Of a stretch of 23,434 nt of DNA, positions 13,131-22,810 are shown piece by piece; the stretch's first letter is position 1; each line of letters starts with the position of its first letter. Source of the stretch: CAZMCH01 sp964564735 (GTDB taxonomy: Bacteria > Poribacteria > DTPJ01). Made by a program: the position numbers and the translations under genes. The DNA is taken from positions 1 through 23,434 of the forward strand of contig CAZMCH010000068.1 in NCBI GenBank assembly GCA_964564735.1. Direction: 5' to 3'. The notes beneath the pieces are model-generated. The model made no database searches. It was not told the DNA's origin and worked only from the letters and a program-made list of their open reading frames with translations.

Positions 13131-15209
13131 ATGCTAACAGTAAAATTCATGATTTTTACAACCTTGTTTCTATTTGCTTTACCACTGATTACATTTGCAG
13201 TTGGAAAAGTCGTTATCTATCGAGACAGCTATGGCGTTCCACATATCTACGGAGATAATGAGTTTGATGTTCTATATGGTCAGGGATATACTCAGGCACA
13301 AGATAGACTAGGAACAATGATGAAAGGATATCGTAAAGCTGTTGGCAGAATGGCAGAGGCATTTGGAGATGAATGGCTTGAACACGATTATTATCAGAGA
13401 ATCTTAGGACATGAAAAAATAAGTCGTCAGAGATACGACACCATTAGTCCAGAGGTCAGAAAAGGAATAGAGGCTTTTATTGCAGGCATTAATGCTTATA
13501 TTAAAGAACATCCAGAGAGAATTCCAGAATGGGCTTTGGAGATAGAACCTTGTCATATAATCGCTTTGAGCAGATTTATAATATGGAATTGGCCTGTTGG
13601 TCAAGCACTTGATGACCTTGAACATCGTGAAAAAGAACCAGATAGCGGAAAAGGCTCAAATGAATGGGTTATAGCAAAAAGGCTTTCTGCGGAAGATTGT
13701 GTAATTTCACTAATAGACCCGCATGTTCCTTCATCAGACGAATGGCTATTCTTTGAAAGCCATCTTCATGGGGGAGATTTAAATGCCTTCGGATTTATCA
13801 ATCCCGGTGTTCCTTATATTGGGTTGGGTCATAATGATTATCTATCTTGGGCAATGACCACAGGGGGACCCGATACATCAGATATATATGAAGAAGAAAT
13901 CGACCCTGAAAATCCACTTAAATATAAATATGACAACGAATGGCGAGATATAGAGATTGAAAAAGTAGAGATTCAGGTTAAAACTGTTGAAGGAATAAAG
14001 ACTATAAATCGTGAGATACATCATACTCATCATGGACCTATCGTCCTTCGTGAAGGCAATAAGGCATATTCAATGAAATTGCCATATCGCTATGAAGTTC
14101 AGCTTCCAGAACAGATGCGAAACATGGCTCTTTCAAAAAATCTCGGTGAATTCATACAAGCAGTATCTATGTGTCAATTAATGCCTCAAAACCTTATGTA
14201 TGGTGATGTTTATGGCAATATGTATTATGTACGCACAGGACGAGTCCCTATTAGATCTGAAGGATACAAATGGAATCAACCTGTCCCCGGGAATACTTCT
14301 AAAACAGAATGGCTTGGAATACATGATCATCAAGACCTTATTCAAATAATAAATCCTCCTGCTGGATTCATGCAGAATTGTAATATTTCACCCGGAACAA
14401 TGACACCCAAAAGCCCAATGACTCCTGATCGCTATCCTGATTATATTTATGATGATGAAGCAGAAAGAACTAATCCAAGAGGTAGTAGGTTTATGCAAAT
14501 AATGAAAGAGTTAGATGGCAAAGTTACAAAGGAAAAGGCTATCGATATTGCTCTTGACACAAAGTTACATGGCGTTGAGGCATGGCAAAATGCCCTAAAA
14601 ACAAGCTATGATTCTCTTTCGCAGGAATATAGTGATCTTGAAAAAGCGTTGAATATTATAATAAATTGGGATTGTCGCGCTGATGTAGATAGTATTGGAA
14701 TGACGATATTTTCTTATTGGATGTATAATTCTGACAATCAATTAGGGCTTAAGAATCCACCCGACAATGAGCAACAAAATCATCTATTAAAATCACTTAG
14801 GCAAGCTGTTGAGCAGATGCAGAATTTATATGGCACAATTGAGGTTAAATGGGGAGAGGTTCATCGCGCAAAAAGGGGTGACAAAAGCTGGGAAGTTGCT
14901 GGAATTGGTCATAATGGTCTGGTAACGCTAAGAGCGATTGGCACTTCTGATCCTGATGATAAAGGCGTTAGATATGTGCAGAGTGGTCAATCTTGCCCGA
15001 CAGTAATATTCCTAAAACAACCTGTTTTTTCATATAGCGCAGTTCCTTATGGACAAAGTGAAGACCCAAAATCTCCTCATTATACTGATCAAGGGGAAAA
15101 TCTTTTCGCCAAAAGGAAATTAAAACCAACATTTTACCAAAAAGAAGAATTAATGAAAAATCTTGAATCAATAATAGAACTTGATATTGATCTTATAAAT
15201 AATAAATAA
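13131..15209 (+). CDS. Secreted penicillin acylase family N-terminal nucleophile hydrolase
   Basis: Ntn hydrolase related to penicillin G acylase and acyl-homoserine-lactone acylases, which cleave amide bonds of acylated small molecules. The 692-residue precursor has a Sec signal peptide (about 1-23, cut after TFA) and an alpha-chain region (YRDSYGVPHIYGDN to about 155). Self-cleavage is expected between G175 and S176 (GKGSNEWVI), making S176 the beta-chain N-terminal nucleophile. The beta chain has GLGHNDYLSWAMTTGGPDTSD and FMQNCNISPG, where N416 matches the oxyanion Asn of penicillin acylase. Counted from the nucleophile it falls at position 241, as in the E. coli enzyme. The ATG follows AGGAG 18 bases after the previous stop. 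Substrate unknown; quorum-signal or peptide acyl groups are possibilities. Confidence 0.9.
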   Translation: MLTVKFMIFTTLFLFALPLITFAVGKVVIYRDSYGVPHIYGDNEFDVLYGQGYTQAQDRLGTMMKGYRKAVGRMAEAFGDEWLEHDYYQRILGHEKISRQRYDTISPEVRKGIEAFIAGINAYIKEHPERIPEWALEIEPCHIIALSRFIIWNWPVGQALDDLEHREKEPDSGKGSNEWVIAKRLSAEDCVISLIDPHVPSSDEWLFFESHLHGGDLNAFGFINPGVPYIGLGHNDYLSWAMTTGGPDTSDIYEEEIDPENPLKYKYDNEWRDIEIEKVEIQVKTVEGIKTINREIHHTHHGPIVLREGNKAYSMKLPYRYEVQLPEQMRNMALSKNLGEFIQAVSMCQLMPQNLMYGDVYGNMYYVRTGRVPIRSEGYKWNQPVPGNTSKTEWLGIHDHQDLIQIINPPAGFMQNCNISPGTMTPKSPMTPDRYPDYIYDDEAERTNPRGSRFMQIMKELDGKVTKEKAIDIALDTKLHGVEAWQNALKTSYDSLSQEYSDLEKALNIIINWDCRADVDSIGMTIFSYWMYNSDNQLGLKNPPDNEQQNHLLKSLRQAVEQMQNLYGTIEVKWGEVHRAKRGDKSWEVAGIGHNGLVTLRAIGTSDPDDKGVRYVQSGQSCPTVIFLKQPVFSYSAVPYGQSEDPKSPHYTDQGENLFAKRKLKPTFYQKEELMKNLESIIELDIDLINNK

Positions 15210-16360
15210 TGATCATTGATTGCAAAATGAACAGAAAAATAACAAGAAGAAAATTTATTAAAGATGCTGTAACGAAAGGAACAGCCCTAGTAATTGCTTC
15301 TAATACACTAGAGAATTTGGCTAGTGCAGATGCAACAGAAACATCAGAATTTCATGAAGCGATGTTCTATAGGCAGTTAGACAGCGTTATGATAGAATGC
15401 ACCCTTGAGCCAAGAGGGTGCATAGTAAACAACTGGGAAAGAGGATATTGCGGGGCAAAAGAAAACCGAGATGGCAAATATTATTCTCTTGTTCACTCAA
15501 GGCTTTCTGCTGTTTATGTTGAGCAGATTGAAAGCGATCACTTTTATCATGTCCGCCCGGGGAATCAGTTTTTCGGTCTTGGAACTGCAGGATGTAATCT
15601 TGGATGCAAATTCTGTGAAACTTGGCATCTATCACAAGTCAGACCTGAAGAAACAGAAATACAAAATCTTACACCTGAATATGCAATCAAGTTAGCCAAA
15701 GCCAAAGGCTGTAAAATAATAGATTTTACTTATAACGATCCTGTAATTTGCTATGAATATGTCATTGAGACAGCAAAATTAGCAAAGCAAAATGATCTTC
15801 TAACTATATGCCATACCGCTGGATATATAAATGAAGAACCTTTAAGGCTTCTTTTAAAGTATATAGATGCAGTAAACGTTGACTTAAAGGCATTTTCAAA
15901 GGATTATTATTCAAAAGTTTGCAGTGTTGAATTTGAACATGTCCTTGATACGTTAAAATTCATAAAACAAGAAAAAGTCATGCTTGAGATAACAAATCTT
16001 ATCGTAACTGGCCATAACGACGATAGAGAAGATATATCCAGTATGGTGTCATGGATTTTAGAAAATCTAGGTGATGAAGTTCCTCTGCATTTTTCACGAT
16101 TCTTTCCTAATTATCAATATAAAGATTTACTCGCCACACCAGAAGAAACATTAGAAATGGCTTATGATATTGCTCGATCATGTGGAATCAAATATGTTTA
16201 TGTCGATAATATCCCGGGACATATATATCAATCCACTTATTGCCCTACATGCAAAACTAAACTGATTGATCGCAATGGAACTGATGCTAAGATTCTTGAT
16301 ATGGATAAAGAAGGTGTATGTGTTTTGTGTCATGCTAAAATTCCTGGGATTTGGTCATAA
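15209..16360 (+). CDS. Radical SAM enzyme of the AmmeMemoRadiSam type with a Tat-like leader
   Basis: Radical SAM protein resembling the AmmeMemoRadiSam-system (AmrS) family. The cluster motif is CNLGCKFC (C129, C133, C136 counting from 15209), preceded by the family's FxGxGTAG turn. The N-terminal cysteine region IECTLEPRGCIVNNWERGYCGAKENRDGK lacks one Cys of the usual CxLC. The C-terminus has CPTC and CVLC. Before this domain lies TRRKFIK, a textbook twin-arginine motif, followed by a mildly hydrophobic segment (TALVIAS) and a possible cut at ASA. This suggests export of a folded Fe-S protein. The ATG at 15209 overlaps the acylase stop (TAATG), implying coupling; an ATG at 15227 would give a more usual Tat leader. 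Typical AMMECR1/Memo partner genes are absent from the window. Reaction unknown. Confidence 0.87.
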   Translation: MIIDCKMNRKITRRKFIKDAVTKGTALVIASNTLENLASADATETSEFHEAMFYRQLDSVMIECTLEPRGCIVNNWERGYCGAKENRDGKYYSLVHSRLSAVYVEQIESDHFYHVRPGNQFFGLGTAGCNLGCKFCETWHLSQVRPEETEIQNLTPEYAIKLAKAKGCKIIDFTYNDPVICYEYVIETAKLAKQNDLLTICHTAGYINEEPLRLLLKYIDAVNVDLKAFSKDYYSKVCSVEFEHVLDTLKFIKQEKVMLEITNLIVTGHNDDREDISSMVSWILENLGDEVPLHFSRFFPNYQYKDLLATPEETLEMAYDIARSCGIKYVYVDNIPGHIYQSTYCPTCKTKLIDRNGTDAKILDMDKEGVCVLCHAKIPGIWS

Positions 16361-16424
16361 AACTTTTTCAATAAATTATTGATATTTCCCTCCGATTTTT
16401 GTAGTATATAAATAATCTCTCTCA

Positions 16425-16470
16425 ATTTAGTTACGTCTAAATATATTATTAGAATTACAAGAAATATAAT
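16425..16470 (+). promoter_or_regulatory. Possible operator and -10 box of the efflux operon
   Basis: ATTTAG-ttacgt-CTAAAT (16425-16442) is a perfect six-base inverted repeat with a six-base spacer, the size of a typical dimeric repressor site. A TATAAT box follows at 16465-16470, placing the dyad over the -35 region; no good -35 sequence is visible. Transcription from about 16477 would leave a leader of about 42 bases. No regulator gene is adjacent. Binding is inference. Confidence 0.4.
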
Positions 16471-16518
16471 TTTTGTCTTTTAGAAAAGATAAAGCGCATG
16501 CCATAGAGAGAGGAAACT

Positions 16519-18030
16519 ATGTCAAGAAAAAAATATATTCCCATAATAGTTTTTTGGTTTTTATATATATTTATGAACCTTAATTTGCCTGCTCAGGAAA
16601 CGGCAGATAAGATTAGACTTTCCCTTGAGGATTGTATTTCTCTTGCGTTAAAATCCAACCTTAGTATTAATGTACAACGTATCAATACTAAAATACAGGA
16701 CAGCCTTATTACGTCTGCAAAAGGCTATTTTGATCCATCAATATCTTTTGGTCCTAGTGTGTCTAAATCTAGTGATCCATCATCTTCGCTTTTTTCAACG
16801 GGGCCAAGTTCACGTGACGGCAATACTCAGGCATTTACATTAGCATTTTCTGATCCAATTACCACAGGTGGTAGATATGGAATATCTCTTAGTGAAAGTC
16901 GCTTTAATAGCAATATAACGAATACTCAATTATTAAATCCATCATATCGGACAGGCTTGACTTTTAGTATTAATCAACCATTATTAAAAGGCTTTGGTAT
17001 AAACATTAATAAATCATCTATTTATATAGCAATAAATAATAAGGATATTTCAGTTTTAAGCCTAAAATTACAATTAATCAAGACATTATCTGATGTTCAG
17101 AATAATTACTGGGATTTATTTTTTGCCCAAGAAAACCTAAAAGTTCAGCAATTGGCATTGAAACAAGCCCAAGATTTGCTATTTATAAATCAGCGTTTTA
17201 AGGAAGAAGGAAAAGCGACAATCAGTGATGTTTTGCAGGCTCAATCCGCAGTTGCATCAAGAGAAGCAGATGTTATATCTGCTATTGATCTTATAAAAAG
17301 TTCTGAGGAAAAATTGAAACGAATAACGAATATAATACAAGATGAAAACAAATGGAATCTACCAATAGAACTTTCTGATGCGCCCTCATTTGAAGATATT
17401 AATATAGACCTTCAAGAAAGCATTGATGTTGCTTTGAAAAATCGTCCCGAATATATTCAGGCTAATTTGGCTCTACAAAACAGCGCTCTATCAGTTAATA
17501 TAGCAAGAAATCAAAGACTTCCATCACTTGATCTTGAGGGAGTGTTTAGTCTTAATGGCTTCGGTAAATCTGATGACGCATTATCTCAGGTAGGTAAAGC
17601 AGAATATAATTCATGGACTATGGCACTTGCACTTAAAGTGCCTCTGGGTGGTAGAGTCTCAAAGTCAAATGAAATAAAAAGCCAACTAGAAAAAGAGCAA
17701 AAAGCATTAGCACTAAAAGATATTGAAAAACAGCTTGTTGCAGAAGTGCGAAATAGTGCAAGGCAAGTTTCTGCAAATAAAAAGCGTGTGGAGGCAACTG
17801 CAAAAGCAGAGGAATTTGCAAAACAGGTTCTTGCAACCGAAGAGAAAAAATATTCAGTAGGGCTTTCAACAAGCTATCAGCTATTGCAATTTCAAGCAAA
17901 TCAGGCAATCGCAACAAAAAATTATATCAGCGCAGTTATTGATTATCAGAAATCAATCATTAATTTATATCAATCTTTGGGCATAACTTTGGATAAATTA
18001 AATATAAAGCTTGAAGATGAAAGGAGATAA
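16519..18030 (+). CDS. TolC-family outer-membrane efflux protein
   Basis: Outer-membrane channel component of a tripartite efflux pump. The 503-residue product starts with a signal peptide (hydrophobic 8-24, likely cut near LPAQ). It shows the duplicated OEP layout: each half has a helical section (LSLEDCISLALKSNLSINVQR; IDVALKNRPEYIQANLALQ) and beta-strand stretches, with long helices such as QLVAEVRNSARQVSANKKRVEA and the ending YQKSIINLYQSLGITLDKL. AGAGAGGAAA precedes the ATG. The fusion protein gene follows two bases after the stop. First gene of the pump operon behind a possible operator. Confidence 0.92.
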   Translation: MSRKKYIPIIVFWFLYIFMNLNLPAQETADKIRLSLEDCISLALKSNLSINVQRINTKIQDSLITSAKGYFDPSISFGPSVSKSSDPSSSLFSTGPSSRDGNTQAFTLAFSDPITTGGRYGISLSESRFNSNITNTQLLNPSYRTGLTFSINQPLLKGFGININKSSIYIAINNKDISVLSLKLQLIKTLSDVQNNYWDLFFAQENLKVQQLALKQAQDLLFINQRFKEEGKATISDVLQAQSAVASREADVISAIDLIKSSEEKLKRITNIIQDENKWNLPIELSDAPSFEDINIDLQESIDVALKNRPEYIQANLALQNSALSVNIARNQRLPSLDLEGVFSLNGFGKSDDALSQVGKAEYNSWTMALALKVPLGGRVSKSNEIKSQLEKEQKALALKDIEKQLVAEVRNSARQVSANKKRVEATAKAEEFAKQVLATEEKKYSVGLSTSYQLLQFQANQAIATKNYISAVIDYQKSIINLYQSLGITLDKLNIKLEDERR

Positions 18031-18032
18031 GC

Positions 18033-19706
18033 TTGAAAAAATACCTTATAGCAGGATTTATAATAATTGTCTTAATAGGCTTAGTGATTTTTGCATATAT
18101 CAGTAAAGGCAAACAAGAAGCATCTGCAAGTCGTGGTCCCGGTAGAGGTGGACAAATGCCAGCAACAACAGTTGGTATTGCGATTGTCGAAACTGCTAAT
18201 ATTGCACAAAAGATATTGATGACTGGAACCATTAATGCACGTGCAGAAGTTGACATATATACAAAGCAAGCAGGTGAAATAGAGAAGATACTTGTTGATA
18301 TAGGAGATCATGTAAAAGCTGGACAAGTTATGGCAAAAATTGATTCTTCTAGTTTTGAGATACAATCCAAACAAGCAGAAGCCGATCTAGCTAGTGCAAA
18401 AGCAGCTTATGACAAGAATTCCTCAATAGCCTTTGTTAATTCTGAAACTAATTTTAAGCAGGCGAAAAGCAACCTTGATCGAGTATCATCAGCATTAAAG
18501 CAGGCTGAACTTGATTTGCAGTTACAGATGAAACAAGCAGATGCGCAGATCAAAAAGGCTAATGCAGACTTACGGGTTGCTCAAGCCAAATTGGATGCGG
18601 CAGTTTCGGGTGCAAGGGAACAAGAATTGGGTCAAGCAAAGGTTAGAATGGATAATGCCAAACGCAATCTTGATAGATTAGCTTCATTAGCAAAAGATGG
18701 TATGGTTTCACAAGATCAGGTTGATTCTGCACAGTTGCAGTATGACATATATGAATCTCAATATTCGCTATTAAAAGAGGGCGTTAGACCTGAGGATAAA
18801 GAAATCCTTGAGGCTCAGGTTGAATCAGCAAAGACAGCCCTTGATTCTGCACAAGATAATAAAATGCTTATAGACATAAAGCAGGCAAGCCTTGAATCTG
18901 CAAAGGCACAACTTGATACAGCAATAGCATCTTTTGAGCAGGCAAGCGTAACAAAAGACGCATCAACTTGGGAGAAAGATATTGCACAGGCTAACGCCGC
19001 TGTCAAAAAAGCTGAGGCTTCGCTTGATTTAGCTAAGCAACGTCTAAATGAAGCCACGATTAAAGCACCGATAAGCGGGACAATCGCACAAAGGTATATG
19101 GATAAAGGTGATTATGCCTCTCTCAATAAACCTTTCGTGAAGATCGTTGATATGGATGTGGTAAAAGTTGTTGCTAAGGTTTCAGAACGAGATATAAGCA
19201 GTATAAAGATTGGACAAAAGGCTATAATAAAGCCTGATGCCTATGCAGGACAGAAATTTATTGGAATTGTAAAAAAATTAAGCCCAATTATTGATAGAGA
19301 TAGCCAAACATGCGATATAGAGATAGAAGCGCAAAATCCGAATCAAAGGCTTAAGCCGGGCATGTTTGCAAGAATAGAATTAACTGTTTCTGAAAGCAAA
19401 GTTGCTCCTGTAGTTCCGATTGAGGCAATACAAAAAATAGGAGATGAAACATATGTCTTTGTTGCGGATGATGACAAAGCATCTAAAAGGATTGTGTCAA
19501 CAGGCATAAGCGATGGTATCAGCACAGAAATTATATCTGGAATAAACGCTGGAGATAAAATAATCATTACAGGTTTGACTAACTTGCAAGACGGTTCACC
19601 AATATCAACAGATGGCAAAGATAAGCCAAAAAATGAACTAATGGGAGAGAAAAAAGAAGGAAAACCAGAGCAGGAAAAAAAGGGAAATAAGGAGGCAAAA
19701 AAATGA
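18033..19706 (+). CDS. HlyD/AcrA-type membrane fusion protein with long helical hairpin
   Basis: Periplasmic adaptor linking the RND pump to the TolC-like channel. The 557-residue product has a single N-terminal anchor (3-22), a split lipoyl domain (about 75-110 and 340-365, ATIKAPISGTIAQR) and a large helical hairpin of about 230 residues (110-340) with Ala/Lys/Gln-rich heptads. Beta-barrel and membrane-proximal domains follow. A Lys/Glu-rich tail (about 525-557) ends it. Typical adaptors are near 370-420 residues, so the hairpin and tail are extended. The start is TTG at 18033 after AAGGAG. Its stop overlaps the pump start (ATGA), implying coupled translation. Confidence 0.92.
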   Translation: MKKYLIAGFIIIVLIGLVIFAYISKGKQEASASRGPGRGGQMPATTVGIAIVETANIAQKILMTGTINARAEVDIYTKQAGEIEKILVDIGDHVKAGQVMAKIDSSSFEIQSKQAEADLASAKAAYDKNSSIAFVNSETNFKQAKSNLDRVSSALKQAELDLQLQMKQADAQIKKANADLRVAQAKLDAAVSGAREQELGQAKVRMDNAKRNLDRLASLAKDGMVSQDQVDSAQLQYDIYESQYSLLKEGVRPEDKEILEAQVESAKTALDSAQDNKMLIDIKQASLESAKAQLDTAIASFEQASVTKDASTWEKDIAQANAAVKKAEASLDLAKQRLNEATIKAPISGTIAQRYMDKGDYASLNKPFVKIVDMDVVKVVAKVSERDISSIKIGQKAIIKPDAYAGQKFIGIVKKLSPIIDRDSQTCDIEIEAQNPNQRLKPGMFARIELTVSESKVAPVVPIEAIQKIGDETYVFVADDDKASKRIVSTGISDGISTEIISGINAGDKIIITGLTNLQDGSPISTDGKDKPKNELMGEKKEGKPEQEKKGNKEAKK

Positions 19707-22700
19707 GTTTGACCGATTATTCATTAAAAAAGCCTATAACGACGTTTATGATATTTATAGCTATAGTGGTCATAGGTTTTTTTTCACTGTCCAGATTAGC
19801 CATTGACCTTTTGCCTGATATTGAGTTTCCATCTTTGTCGGTATCGGTGTCTTATCCGGGGGCGAGTCCGAAAGAAGTTGAGACCTTAATTACAGAGCCA
19901 TTGGAAAGGGCTGTTAGCACTATACAAAATGTCAAACAGGTAAGATCATCATCAAACGAGGGCAGATCAAGCGTAACGATGGATTTTGATTGGGGAACAG
20001 ATATGACCGAAGCGACTAATGACCTTCGTGAAAAAATAGATCGAATAAAAGGTGCATTGCCAGAAGAAGCAGACCCCCCATCAATATGGAAGTTTGATCC
20101 CTCATCTATGCCGATCATGTTTCTTGGATTTGTCGGAGATATGCCACTAGATAAGATAAGGGAATATGCTGATAATGAAGTTCGATATCGATTAGAGCAA
20201 GTGGAGGGTGTTGCTGCTGTAGATATTCGTGGTGGATTGGAACGAGAGATACACGTTGATGTTGATAAAAGCAAAATGGAAGCGGTTGGTGTTAGCTATT
20301 CTCAGATAATATCAGCTTTGAGAAATGAAAATCTTGATATGCCCGGAGGTTATTTGGAGACACAACGAAGTGAACTATTATTGCGCACATCTGGTCAATA
20401 TACTTCTCTGGCACAAATAAGCAATACTGTTATTACTCGTAAAGGTGGAACGCCAATATATTTATATCAAGTTGCAGATGTTGTTGATTCATTTAAGGAA
20501 TCACGATCAGGCACAAGAATGATGGGAAAAGACGGAATATCGCTAACTGTTCAAAAACAACCTGCACAAAACACTGTTAGAGTGGCAAATAAGGTTAAAA
20601 AACGCATAGAGGAATTGAATAAAACATTACCATCTGGCATGAAGCTTTTTATTGCAAGAGATTCATCAGAATTTATCAGAAATTCGATTAAACAAGCCCA
20701 ACAAGCCGGCTTATGGGGCGGTATTCTGGCGATACTAATCCTTATAATTTTTTTGCAGAATATACGCAGTGTAATTATAATAGGAGTAGGGATACCTGTT
20801 GCGATTGTTGCAACGTTTATATTAATGGGTCTTGCAGGATTGACATTAAATATGATGTCATTAGGGGGGCTTGCTTTAGGTATAGGAATGTTGCTTGATA
20901 ATTCAATCGTCGTTTTGGAAAATATATTTCGCCATAGGGAATGGGGTGAGAATCCAAATCATGCTTCATCTGTTGGAACGAGGGAAGTATCAGGAGCTAT
21001 TATTGCATCAACAGCGACAACGCTTTGTGTGTTTTTACCACTTTTATTTGCGTCTGGTGGTATACAAGGTATATTCTTTAATCAGTTAGCGTATACGGTA
21101 TCATTTTCTCTTTTATGCTCATTATTTGTAGCTTTAACACTTGTTCCTGTTATGTCTGCAAAGCTATTGCATGTGTCCCCAGAATCTGAATTGAATAGCC
21201 AAAAAAATAGCGGGTTATTAAAAATAAAAAAAGGTCTTACTTGTTGGTTCGATATAATGAATGATAGATACAAAGTTGCACTAGGTTGGGCATTGGACCA
21301 TCGCGCTTTTGTTATGATAGTCTGTCCTTTAATATTGATTTTGGTTGTATTATTAATGCCGACTATTGGAACAGAATTAATGCCAGAGGTTGATGAAGGA
21401 AATATTGCAATAAATATAACATTGCCCGTTGGAACAAAATTTCAAATTACAGATGAACTTACAAAGCGTGTAGAAAAGATTGTAGAAGAAACTGTGCCAG
21501 AGATAAGGACTATACGAACAAACGTCGGTGGAGGTTGGGGTGCTTCTGGAACACATTCTGCCAATATTAATATTTCTCTTGTAGATAAAAAACTACGCAA
21601 ACGGAATACAAATGAAATAATTGATTCTCTAAGAAAAGCAATTCCCAGTATGCCAGACACTAGGATATGGGTATCTAGCAGTGGTTCTATGATGACACGT
21701 ATTATGACAGGTGGGCAACAAACTAGAATAGAGGTAGAAATTCGAGGTTACGATTTGGATACAGGAGCGGTTTTGGCTGAGAAAGTGAAGGAATTGGTTG
21801 AGAGTGTTCCCGGAACGGTTAATGTGCGCGTTAGCAGAGAAGAAGGGAAGCCAGAGCTAACGGTTCTTGTTGATCGTGATAAAGCATCAGCACTTGGTCT
21901 AAATGTTTCAATGGTTGCCAATACACTAAACACTGGTTTAACAGGAGTTGTAGCGACAAGATACAGAGAAGGTGGAGAGGAATATGGTGTTCTTGTTAGG
22001 TTAAAACAGTCCGATAGAATATCATTAGATAATATAAGAAATGTTACCATAAATACTGGTGCGAATTCTACCATTTCCTTGGATAATATTTCCAAAATAA
22101 AGGAGAGTAAAGCCCCTATTGGGATTGAGAGGCGTTCACAGGAGCGAGTTATAATCGTTTCTGCTGATCCATCAGGACGTGATCTAGGTAGTATCGGTGC
22201 TGATATTACTCAAAAGCTTGCTTCTTTACAAATTCCTGATGGTTTCAATGTTCGCCTTATTGGTGAGCAGGAAGAACAAGGTAAAGCCTATCGTTCATTG
22301 GTATTTACATTAATACTTGCAATCGCATTGGTTTATATGGTAATGGCATCGCAGTTTGAATCATTATTGCACCCATTTATAATAATGTTTTCAATACCTT
22401 TCGCCACAATTGGGGTAGTTCTCATATTATTTTTGACAGGAACAAATTTTAGCATCACCGTTTTTATCGGGGTGATCATGTTGGCGGGTATCGTTGTCAA
22501 TAATGCAATTGTTTTAGTTGACTACATAAACCTAATGAGGAGCCAAGGTTTGGATTTGAGAGAAGCAATATTGGAGAGTGGTCGCAGAAGGCTTCGTCCA
22601 ATCCTTATGACTACATTAACTACTTCTTTTGCCCTGATTCCAATGTCTCTTGGAATTGGAGAAGGTGCGGAGATGCAGGCTCCGATGGCAAGAACTGTTT

Positions 22701-22810
22701 TAGGTGGTTTAATAATAGCAACAACCTTTACATTATTTTTTATACCAACTCTCTATGATTTATTTGAGGTAGCAAGGGAAAAGAGAAAAGCCAAAAGAAA
22801 GCCAGTATAA
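19703..22810 (+). CDS. RND efflux pump permease (AcrB/HAE1-like)
   Basis: Inner-membrane proton-driven pump of 1035 residues, the normal length for the family. The start MSLTDYSLKKPITTFMIFI and the early YPGASPKEVETLITEPLE motif are typical. Membrane segments form two blocks of six with large periplasmic domains. In TM4 the proton-relay region reads LGIGMLLDNSIVVLEN, with D399 followed by N400 where AcrB has two Asp. TM10 has VVNNAIVLVDYINLMR. This DN pattern is common in HAE1-like pumps outside the classic AcrB group. Substrates cannot be predicted. It sits between the fusion protein (ATGA overlap) and the GGDEF gene (TAATG overlap). Confidence 0.95.
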   Translation: MSLTDYSLKKPITTFMIFIAIVVIGFFSLSRLAIDLLPDIEFPSLSVSVSYPGASPKEVETLITEPLERAVSTIQNVKQVRSSSNEGRSSVTMDFDWGTDMTEATNDLREKIDRIKGALPEEADPPSIWKFDPSSMPIMFLGFVGDMPLDKIREYADNEVRYRLEQVEGVAAVDIRGGLEREIHVDVDKSKMEAVGVSYSQIISALRNENLDMPGGYLETQRSELLLRTSGQYTSLAQISNTVITRKGGTPIYLYQVADVVDSFKESRSGTRMMGKDGISLTVQKQPAQNTVRVANKVKKRIEELNKTLPSGMKLFIARDSSEFIRNSIKQAQQAGLWGGILAILILIIFLQNIRSVIIIGVGIPVAIVATFILMGLAGLTLNMMSLGGLALGIGMLLDNSIVVLENIFRHREWGENPNHASSVGTREVSGAIIASTATTLCVFLPLLFASGGIQGIFFNQLAYTVSFSLLCSLFVALTLVPVMSAKLLHVSPESELNSQKNSGLLKIKKGLTCWFDIMNDRYKVALGWALDHRAFVMIVCPLILILVVLLMPTIGTELMPEVDEGNIAINITLPVGTKFQITDELTKRVEKIVEETVPEIRTIRTNVGGGWGASGTHSANINISLVDKKLRKRNTNEIIDSLRKAIPSMPDTRIWVSSSGSMMTRIMTGGQQTRIEVEIRGYDLDTGAVLAEKVKELVESVPGTVNVRVSREEGKPELTVLVDRDKASALGLNVSMVANTLNTGLTGVVATRYREGGEEYGVLVRLKQSDRISLDNIRNVTINTGANSTISLDNISKIKESKAPIGIERRSQERVIIVSADPSGRDLGSIGADITQKLASLQIPDGFNVRLIGEQEEQGKAYRSLVFTLILAIALVYMVMASQFESLLHPFIIMFSIPFATIGVVLILFLTGTNFSITVFIGVIMLAGIVVNNAIVLVDYINLMRSQGLDLREAILESGRRRLRPILMTTLTTSFALIPMSLGIGEGAEMQAPMARTVLGGLIIATTFTLFFIPTLYDLFEVAREKRKAKRKPV

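Noticed and set aside
19852..20274. Minus-strand open frame of 140 codons opposite the RND pump
   Set aside because: Shadow of the conserved pump gene; Ser-rich, no domain and no start signal.
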